Assembly (NCBI GenBank): GCA_964568855.1
Contig: CAZMSD010000001.1
Location: forward strand, 1-64,000
From: CAZMSD01 sp964568855
GTDB taxonomy: Bacteria > CAIWAD01
Direction: 5' to 3'
Length of the DNA stretch: 64,000 bases
Shown: piece by piece, positions 60,601 through 64,000 of the stretch
Numbering within the stretch: the stretch's first letter is position 1
Layout: each line of letters begins with the position of its first letter
Position numbers and translations under genes: made by a program
Notes under the pieces: model-generated
Databases searched by the model: none
What the model was told of the DNA's origin: nothing
Seen by the model: the letters and a program-made list of their open reading frames with translations, nothing else

Positions 60601-61347
60601 AAACCAGTCCGCGGGTGTGCTCGATCCGCCCAGGTCCGGCGATACGGCCAGGGCGCAGGTGGCGATTCCGGTTCCCATGATGGCGCTGTGATTATTCGAC
60701 CCGGCCAGGGGCAGCCAGCGATGAAGCCGCCGGGCCATGGCCGCCAGGGCGCCTTCCACGCCGCGGCGCTCGGCGGGCGGGAGGGCCTCGCGCACCAGGT
60801 CGTAGGCCACGGAGTAGTGCCTGAGACGGCCGGCGGCGGCCACCCAGCCTCCCCAGTCACTGCCCGGGTCGCCCTCGGGTCCGCGCACCTCGGGCGGGGG
60901 CGGCACTGCCGCCAGGAAGCGCCGCGCGCCGTCGAGGTAGGCGCCCCGCCCGGTGATCCGCCAGCAGAGCGCCATGCACTTGGCCGCCCGGCTGCGCTGA
61001 GCCGAATTCCGCACCTGCAGTTCGGGGTCCAGCTCCAGGTGCGCGTCGGCCTCCCAGAGGATCCAGCGCCACCAGTCGGCGTGAGGACTCAGGTTCGTCC
61101 TCATCCTGAGTCCCGGTCCCAGGGGCAGCAGTCGCGGAGGACCGTCCACACCCGGCAGGGGCAGGTCAGCCTCGGGAAACCAGCCCGCGGCGGGAAGAAA
61201 TTCCTGCAGATCGTATCCGGGGATCTCGGCCTGCTCCAGGGATTCGAGCAGCCAGTCGAGAAGTGGTTCCGCGCGCGGCGCAGCGGCGGTTCCCAGCGCC
61301 GCCGCCAGGCAGAAGATCAGGAATGCCGGAATCCGATCGTGGAACAT
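57700..61347 (-). CDS. Heparinase II/III-like polysaccharide lyase with C-terminal barrel-like region
   Basis: 1215 residues. Signal peptide MFHDRIPAFLIFCLAAALG. Residues ~60-390 form an alpha/alpha toroid typical of alginate/heparin lyases (SNNHSAIMGTGIATCALAV, DGGCREGPYYAEFLARDL). A Hepar_II_III-like beta-sandwich follows (~405-720), with YHEHLDPAQLSISALGENF and the Tyr/His-type catalytic context. The last ~400 residues are arginine-rich alternating strands (RLRWLAGLAVLQYDP, LGLGADSRRAGLRSALGGL, SWIWGGVGWNW) ending in an aromatic residue, like an outer-membrane barrel. An enzyme-barrel fusion of this type is unusual; alternatively the tail is a large surface beta domain. Probably degrades acidic polysaccharide at the cell surface. 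Confidence 0.78.
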   Translation of the reverse strand: MFHDRIPAFLIFCLAAALGTAAAPRAEPLLDWLLESLEQAEIPGYDLQEFLPAAGWFPEADLPLPGVDGPPRLLPLGPGLRMRTNLSPHADWWRWILWEADAHLELDPELQVRNSAQRSRAAKCMALCWRITGRGAYLDGARRFLAAVPPPPEVRGPEGDPGSDWGGWVAAAGRLRHYSVAYDLVREALPPAERRGVEGALAAMARRLHRWLPLAGSNNHSAIMGTGIATCALAVSPDLGGSSTPADWFADGLRAVRRGLAVIDRDGGCREGPYYAEFLARDLVPLMVYLKEAAGLNAFAGQAVASWIQWMEDLRRPDGSMPLCDDGWVDPVLWRPLAAGSHLLGPEMAWSMEQEGPPESYLENMVEAFCAMPAGLAARPPVRPSTRAYPLSGQAVLRGGWERDTFYALLQGESAERRAVYHEHLDPAQLSISALGENFIAAPGYGAGGSGNPDHDRLASAVAQNIPLVDGRGPDPNPLFGDPPGALPLNGLDGPQLDWAETGYLLDELRVRREVLMVAGGLLLVFDRLEGGTAERSLGQRWRGRGRWHGEGPGRGSWRLGERELEWRSLDPLPPRTEIRREWGSWNWFRGEVQEVLLAECAPRREARAACLFLPRLGGRAWRLRIREHLLEGPGRAWRLKSEGGSGWILRAPPEAALAMSVMLFPEGPLRLEADGLALYWEDDSGLRSWYLSGRAGESGGREIGVRDARGSWIRFPDRFSGAEGEARTGFPPEGIRPFRAGRGGTRPALEWMARRRGFQGTGRPEEPELPPPVEIRLAAESETQWELVQALQRGIAGPREGPRARRLRWLAGLAVLQYDPAALSGLRLPLKTASRLDLKGRLKWEFSGFLSPGASRLRRGRIEHRDLRGNLRSLRLEQTSAAALHSALLLERGTRRLRLGHHRQPGADALELEAARREETFSRVSLRLEPAEWGRELELLCGGPRGEVRVGGAYFRERGASYALCYKHSLRRLRFRLRAAEEPARRNMRLEAAWFPGASRLGAALEGEPGDWIPEAELEPVLGNTRAALRLRDRDLARGELRLRAAARDQRMRLFLRLDRGAPRPVYHERLEVERRGRAGWYLLNARQVFDEDNRSRHLFGLRRELNVTPRWALSLGLGADSRRAGLRSALGGLRWLARKAWCLDTALSLERGKAGGLELRLAGPWLECAFDARWSRGRADSIELELGNGRGQSLLYRRDQRGSWIWGGVGWNW

Positions 61348-61417
61348 CGAACTCAGGCCGCCGATGATTGTGAGGATCCGGGTACGGAACGGGCCGGTGG
61401 TCGTGTCACGGCATCGG

Positions 61418-62002
61418 TCAGCGCATCCGCCGCCAGTCCGTGTCCTTGAGATAGTCTTCGATCTCCCCGCGCAGGGCCTGGAGATCGCAGCGCATCACGA
61501 TCAGGTCCTGCTTCCGCCCGCTCACGTCCCGGACGTACTCGGGCAGGATCGCCTCGTCCTTGAAGCCCAGGCGGCGGAAAATGCGCATGGCGCCGAGCTG
61601 CGGGCGCATGAAGCGCACGATCAGCTCCTCCACCTTCTCGCGCACGGCGGACAGGTATAGTTCGCGCGCCATCAGCACTCCCAGGCCGAGTCGCTGGAAG
61701 GGACGGGCCACGATCAGGCGGATTTCCCCCAGGTGGGCCTTCCATTCCATCGACTGCAGCAGCAGCGCCCCGTCGGCCACGATACGGTCCTCCACCAGGG
61801 CCACCAGGCGCTCGGCGCTGCCCAGCTGCACTTCCTGGATTCTCCTGCGGATCACTTCGGGCTTGGTGACGTCGGTGCGCAGGTAGGCGCGATCCTCTGG
61901 GGGCAGGTCCTTGAAGAAGGCGAAGGAGCGGTCGAAATCATCCTTGCCCAGCTGGCGGACCAGCACCTCCGTCCCGTCCTTCAGGGTCACGGTTTTCGCC
62001 AT
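61418..62002 (-). CDS. GNAT-family N-acetyltransferase
   Basis: 194 residues from the ATG preceded by AGGAGGG; a longer in-frame reading to 62038 lacks a site. MAKTVTLKDGTEVLVRQL begins a GNAT fold with the acetyl-CoA-binding motif IVARPFQRLGLGVLMAREL (Q/RxxGxG/A-like) and the later RFMRPQLGAMRIFRRLGF. Likely acetylates a protein or small amine in the cytoplasm; substrate unknown. Lies 70 bp after the PEP-synthase regulator on the same strand, so acetyl-CoA-linked control of central metabolism is possible but speculative. Confidence 0.88.
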   Translation of the reverse strand: MAKTVTLKDGTEVLVRQLGKDDFDRSFAFFKDLPPEDRAYLRTDVTKPEVIRRRIQEVQLGSAERLVALVEDRIVADGALLLQSMEWKAHLGEIRLIVARPFQRLGLGVLMARELYLSAVREKVEELIVRFMRPQLGAMRIFRRLGFKDEAILPEYVRDVSGRKQDLIVMRCDLQALRGEIEDYLKDTDWRRMR

Positions 62003-62072
62003 CTCGGCCCTCCTGTGCTGTTCCCTGGAAGATGGCATACATACCCATGGCTTCCCAGGAGTCTTTGCTGTC

Positions 62073-62885
62073 CTACCTCCTCCTGCCGCGCTCCCCGCGG
62101 ATCGAGAGTATCTCGCCGGCGATCTCTTCGATGGGCTTGCTGGTCACGCCGAGTACCGCCCATTCCGGTTGCCGGGCGAAGATGTCGCGGGCGTACATCA
62201 ACTCCAGGCGCACGTACTCCCGGTCGGCGTACTCGCCCGCCCCTTCGCCCAGGTAGTCGCTGCGGGTCTGGCGCAGCTCGGCCAGCGCCCGGTGGTTGGT
62301 GTTCAGGCAGAAGACCTTGCGGGGGCTGATCTTGTAGATGATCGGTGGGAGTTCCTGCCCCAGTACGATGGGCACGTTGGCCACGTACCAGCCGCGGAAG
62401 GCCATGTACATGGAGATCGGCGTCTTGAAGGTGCGTGATACACCCAGCAGGACGATCTCCGCCTTGCGCAGCTCGGTGACCCGCAGACCGTCGTCGTGCC
62501 GGATGGCGAATTCCATGGCCGCGATCCGGCGGAAGTACTCCTTGTTCAACTGGCCGAAAAGGCCCGGCCGCTCGGAAGGAGTAACCGCCAGGCTCTCCGT
62601 CAGCCGCGCCAGCAGGGGCCCCATCAGGTCGATGGTCTGGACGTGGCGCTCGCGCCCGCAACGGGTCATCAGGTTGCGGTTGCTGTCGGAAACGATGGTG
62701 TGAATGATGAAGCCGCCCGACTGCGCCGCTTCGCGGACCGCTTCGCGGACCTTGACCGGGGAACGGACCTGGGAACGCACCACCACGTCGATATCGGCCG
62801 AGGGAAACTGCACCAGCGCCGCGCTGAGGGCCTGCTGGGCGGTGCGACCGGTGCCGTCGGAGACCACGAATACTTTCTGCATCAT
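62073..62885 (-). CDS. ppsR: PEP synthase / pyruvate-phosphate-dikinase regulatory protein (kinase-pyrophosphorylase)
   Basis: 270 residues (269 if the second ATG, which is better spaced from GAGGT, is used). The family both phosphorylates (with ADP) and dephosphorylates (with phosphate) a Thr next to the catalytic His of PEP synthase or PPDK. Landmarks: VVSDGTGRTAQQAL at the start, HTIVSDSNR, the P-loop GVSRTFKTPISMYMAFRG and the end region YVRLELMYARDIFARQPEWAVLGVTSKPIEE. PEP synthase is encoded 6 kb away on the same strand, and its His386 is preceded by a Thr (RTCHA), the expected target site. Whether it acts on PEP synthase here is inferred. Confidence 0.92.
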   Translation of the reverse strand: MMQKVFVVSDGTGRTAQQALSAALVQFPSADIDVVVRSQVRSPVKVREAVREAAQSGGFIIHTIVSDSNRNLMTRCGRERHVQTIDLMGPLLARLTESLAVTPSERPGLFGQLNKEYFRRIAAMEFAIRHDDGLRVTELRKAEIVLLGVSRTFKTPISMYMAFRGWYVANVPIVLGQELPPIIYKISPRKVFCLNTNHRALAELRQTRSDYLGEGAGEYADREYVRLELMYARDIFARQPEWAVLGVTSKPIEEIAGEILSIRGERGRRR

Positions 62886-62908
62886 CGACCTCGGTTCATC
62901 GAGCTGCC

Positions 62909-64000
62909 TCAGGCAACGTGCTCGGGTCCCGCTTCCACCACGCGGATCAGGTTGGTTGTGCCGGCCACCCTGAGGGGCATGCCCGCCGTGATCACGGCCT
63001 TGCGACCCGGTTCGAGCAGGCCGCGCGAGACCGCCAGCCGCATGGCCTCGTCCACCATCCGGTCCTCGCGATCGGCCAGCGGGCTGCGAATGGGCACGGC
63101 GCCCCAGACCAGGGCCAGCCGGCGGCAGGTGGCTTCCTCGGGCGTCACGGCGAGCACCGGCCGGCGGGGCCGGTACTTGGCCACCAGCCGCGTGGTGCTG
63201 CCCGACTTGGTACATGTGATCACAGCCGCGGCATCGACGCGTTCCGCCATCTGGCAGGCCGCCAGGGCCACGGCTTCGTCCACCTGAAGCCGCTCGCGGC
63301 GGTCGTAGCGCGATATCCATTCGCGGTGCGGAAAGCCCTCCTCGGCCGCCTCGGCCACCCGGATCAGCATGCCCAGGGCCTCCTCGGGATAGCGGCCCAC
63401 CGCCGTCTCCTCGGAAAGCATCAGGGCGTCGGAGCCGTCGAGCACGGCGTTGGCCACGTCGGTGGTCTCGGCGCGCGTGGGACGCGGACTGTCCACCATG
63501 GACTTGAGCATCTGGGTGGCCGTGATCACCGGCAGGCCGGCGCGGTTGGCCCGGCGGCTGAGTTCCTTCTGCACCCCGGGAATCCTTTCAAGCGGGATTT
63601 CCACTCCGAGGTCGCCCCGGGCGATCATGATTCCGTCCACCTGCTCGAGGATCTCGTCGATCCGCTGAAGGGCCTCGTGCTTCTCGATCTTGGCGATCAG
63701 GGGCACGCTGCGACCCTGCTCCCGGATCACTCGCCGCACCTGGACAACGTCCTCGGCGCTGCGCACGAATGAAACGGCCACGAAATCCACGCCCTGCTCC
63801 AGGCCGAAGAGCAGATCGCGATGATCCTTCTCCGAGAGAATGGGCATGCGCAGGGAACGGCTGGGCAGGTTGATGCCCTTGTGCGAGCTCAAGGGGCCAC
63901 CCACCACCACCTCGCAGAGGATCTCCCCGGGCGAGGTTTCAAGCACCTTGAGCTCCAGGGCGCCGTCGCTCAGCAGCAGCTGGTCGCCCGCCTCAACCTC
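62909..64000 (-). CDS. pyk: Pyruvate kinase (N-terminus beyond the window)
   Basis: 363 residues visible; the frame stays open to the window end, so the start lies outside. Visible parts: the end of the B domain (EAGDQLLLSDGALELKV), the TIM barrel with KGINLPSRSLRMPILSEKD, AVSFVRSAEDV, the catalytic Lys loop LIAKIEKHEAL, MIARGDLGVEI (metal-binding Glu/Asp) and the GLPVITATQMLKSM and DALMLSEETAVGRYP segments, and the C-terminal domain (ITCTKSGSTTRLVAKYRPRRPVLAVTP). It makes pyruvate and ATP from PEP, opposing PEP synthase. Stop 23 bp before the start of the PEP-synthase regulator gene. Confidence 0.96.
   Translation of the reverse strand, partial: EVEAGDQLLLSDGALELKVLETSPGEILCEVVVGGPLSSHKGINLPSRSLRMPILSEKDHRDLLFGLEQGVDFVAVSFVRSAEDVVQVRRVIREQGRSVPLIAKIEKHEALQRIDEILEQVDGIMIARGDLGVEIPLERIPGVQKELSRRANRAGLPVITATQMLKSMVDSPRPTRAETTDVANAVLDGSDALMLSEETAVGRYPEEALGMLIRVAEAAEEGFPHREWISRYDRRERLQVDEAVALAACQMAERVDAAAVITCTKSGSTTRLVAKYRPRRPVLAVTPEEATCRRLALVWGAVPIRSPLADREDRMVDEAMRLAVSRGLLEPGRKAVITAGMPLRVAGTTNLIRVVEAGPEHVA

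Larger units (their letters stand above)
251..62441. repeat. Dispersed over-represented heptamer GTGATAC (mostly CGTGATAC)
   Basis: Counted by eye, about 38 copies on both strands; 23 are preceded by C. Plus-orientation examples start at 7488, 17152, 19087, 25639, 29499, 31703, 48444, 49090, 58141, 60082 and 62435. Minus-orientation (GTATCAC) examples start at 251, 1442, 11126, 35378, 44034, 49381, 55849 and 57630. Base composition alone predicts roughly five. Copies lie in genes in all frames and in gaps. Function unknown. Confidence 0.6.

Noticed and set aside
1..64000. CRISPR array, tRNA, rRNA or prophage
   Set aside because: No regularly spaced repeats, cloverleaf-like sequences, rRNA motifs or phage structural genes were found by eye. 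TPR-CHAT proteins can accompany CRISPR type III-E, but no Cas gene is present and these have signal peptides.

Overview
This is a GC-rich chromosomal window from an uncultured-type, Gram-negative bacterium. It encodes a TonB-dependent receptor, several outer-membrane beta-barrels, lipoproteins and many signal-peptide exoproteins. One exoprotein ends in a NYPNPFNP-type C-terminal sorting domain. The beta-helix, PKD and Fn3 exoproteins, the clear AGGAGG-type ribosome sites and the expanded TPR-CHAT family point to a candidate phylum in or near the FCB supergroup (for example Delongbacteria-, Krumholzibacteria- or Eisenbacteria-like). That assignment is inference from protein style, not from a marker gene. 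No rRNA, tRNA, CRISPR array, phage or insertion sequence was seen.

Layout. 0-3.2 kb: tail of an exoprotein, then an OmpR/QseC-like two-component system with a PepSY-like small protein. 3.3-9.1 kb: TonB-dependent receptor and a decayed S8 peptidase gene. 9.2-19.2 kb: small coiled-coil exported protein, three-module CBM-like protein with a sorting domain, zinc phospholipase C-like protein, thioredoxin-TPR protein, ECF sigma factor with a membrane partner, and a large exoprotein. 19.2-29.4 kb: three tandem TPR-CHAT protease-like genes, the second frameshifted; the last two are each followed by a paralogous 112-residue exported protein. 29.5-31.7 kb: ATP-grasp plus N-formylglutamate amidohydrolase-like pair. 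31.8-34.0 kb: outer-membrane protein and Fn3 lipoprotein. 34.4-43.5 kb: two tandem paralogous beta-helix/PKD exoproteins. 43.6-49.2 kb: a fourth TPR-CHAT gene, a DUF4384-like protein and a CHASE2-cyclase, which look like one signalling operon. 49.4-53.4 kb: Fn3 exoprotein and a PAS/GAF hybrid kinase with a response regulator. 53.6-64 kb, all on the minus strand: PEP synthase, BT1-like transporter, heparinase/barrel fusion, GNAT acetyltransferase, PEP-synthase regulatory protein and pyruvate kinase (cut by the window end).

Themes. (1) Four exported TPR-CHAT proteins lie within 27 kb, two paired with near-identical small exported proteins that share a conserved leader and terminator; a protease-substrate or protease-regulator relationship is plausible but unproven. 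(2) The fourth CHAT gene sits with DUF4384 and CHASE2-cyclase genes, suggesting periplasmic sensing linked to cyclic nucleotide signalling. (3) The heptamer GTGATAC occurs about 38 times by eye on both strands, most often as CGTGATAC, far above composition expectation. (4) Frameshifts are confined to exoprotein and CHAT genes, while the regulatory and central metabolic genes are intact. (5) PEP synthase, its regulatory protein and pyruvate kinase together control the PEP/pyruvate node.
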